Part shown: one piece after another, positions 63,565-64,000 of the stretch
Numbering within the stretch: position 1 is the stretch's first letter
Layout of the letters: the number at the start of each line of letters is the position of its first letter
Origin: Macrothele yani
Lineage: Eukaryota; Arthropoda; Arachnida; Araneae; Macrothelidae
Length of the DNA: 64,000 nucleotides
Assembly: GCA_039090855.1 (NCBI GenBank)
Contig: CM077027.1
Location: 99,298,316 to 99,362,315, forward strand
Direction: 5' to 3'
Position numbers and translations under genes: made by a program
Notes under the pieces: model-generated
Database searches by the model: none
What the model was told of the DNA's origin: nothing
Seen by the model: only the letters and a program-made list of their open reading frames with translations

Positions 63565-64000
63565 TATGCGTACGTGTATTTTCCCCACGAAATACGCGCA
63601 AAAATATTAGGGGTTCGAGGATCCCACAACAAAGTCATTGGGAGTTCAAAAAGTTTCTCGAACCCACGAAGTCGGCGCCTATGGTAACCTTGTTAACAGA
63701 ACGTTACCGGGCTATGTGGCTGCACTAGACAAAGGAGCACCGCCACTGAACAGTGGGAAACTGGAAATGGGTAACTTGGTCTGATGGATCGAATTTCAAG
63801 CTACAACACGCCTACGGAAGGGTGCGTTTGTAATATAGACAAATTGTCAAGTTGGGGTGTTATAGGGAGAAGTAATGTTCCGGAACGTATTTACGTGGGC
63901 CACTTTGGGGCCTAATGAGACCACCATTACCACACAAGTCTACGTTGATGTACTGGCGCATTATCCTGTTGGTAATCCTACACTAGTACAATCCCATTCA

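Larger units (their letters stand above)
62133..63683. mobile_element. Non-autonomous hAT-like element with nested Tc1
   Basis: Termini CATAGGCGCCTACTTG at 62133 and inverse AAGTCGGCGCCTATG at 63683, flanked by the 8-bp duplication GTAACCTT (62125-62132, 63684-63691). Its own sequence is about 360 bp without code. A half copy in the opposite orientation lies at 60425-60656. Confidence 0.92.
61775..64000 (+). mobile_element. Outer Tc1 transposase relic split by a hAT-like element
   Basis: The N-terminal part (61806-62132) reads VPATIAFMYQEYIKTCKTGR (helix-turn-helix end and linker) and RTEIHKGKSNLAVNDRAS. After the hAT-like insert, from 63684, it continues in frame as LLTERYRAMWL, then WTVGNWKWVTWSDGSNFKLQ with the first catalytic aspartate; the usual DES glutamate is now glycine. 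The end of the window cuts it near the second catalytic block. Joining across 62133-63683 with one GTAACCTT copy gives the continuous RPHRVTLLTERYRAMW, a normal Tc1 text. Confidence 0.85.

Overview
This window looks like gene-poor, repeat-dominated nuclear DNA from an invertebrate animal, most likely an arthropod. The basis is the mix of repeats: many Tc1/mariner copies, Penelope-like elements with a GIY-YIG endonuclease, an RTE LINE, a second LINE that looks Tx1/L1-like, a Helitron tail, hAT relics, tRNA-derived SINEs and a long satellite. A chelicerate or a polyneopteran insect would fit, but I cannot name the species. I found no convincing host gene. The best candidate is one possible signal-peptide-like exon near 2.25 kb, held at low confidence. 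Nearly every coding stretch is a transposase or reverse transcriptase with frameshifts, stops or lost catalytic residues.

Layout. 1-7.5 kb: a Tc1 3' end, Penelope-type inverted repeats around a GIY-YIG domain, and SINEs. 9.5-15.7 kb: three Tc1 elements; the third is split by a hAT relic and carries a coding minisatellite. 16.4-18.4 kb: a mariner split by a miniature LTR retrotransposon (TRIM) whose LTRs each contain a 72-nt tRNA-like sequence. 19.2-23.2 kb: a full Tc1 with DD36E spacing, transposase fragments, a SINE and long non-coding repeats. 23.8-28.7 kb: about 27 copies of a 184-bp satellite. 28.8-37.0 kb: a hAT end, then one LINE cut into three pieces by a hAT-like element (itself carrying a Tc1 and a SINE) and by another Tc1. 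37.0-42.9 kb: a Penelope RT/endonuclease tail, two Tc1 elements, an RTE fragment and Tc1 scraps. 43.5-44.3 kb: tRNA-like repeats in direct and inverted array. 45.7-47.0 kb: a complete mariner whose third catalytic residue reads N. 47.3-53.5 kb: SINEs, a long unknown repeat, and a Tigger-like element holding a 5'-truncated RTE. 54-57.4 kb: a Tc1, a near-perfect 63-bp-arm palindrome and another Tc1 relic. 58.1-58.6 kb: the second tRNA-bearing TRIM. 59.5-60.4 kb: a Helitron helicase end with an exact 172-bp duplication and a canonical 3' hairpin. 61.7-64 kb: a Tc1 inside a hAT-like element inside another Tc1.

The genes do not form a pathway. The biological content is a layered insertion record. 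In four nestings (mariner/TRIM, LINE/hAT-like, LINE/Tc1, Tc1/hAT-like), removing the insert plus one target-site copy restores the host element's reading frame, which supports the boundaries given. The observation most worth following up is the TRIM pair with a conserved tRNA-like, pol III promoter-like module inside both LTRs, an apparent tRNA-Lys-type primer site and a polypurine tract.
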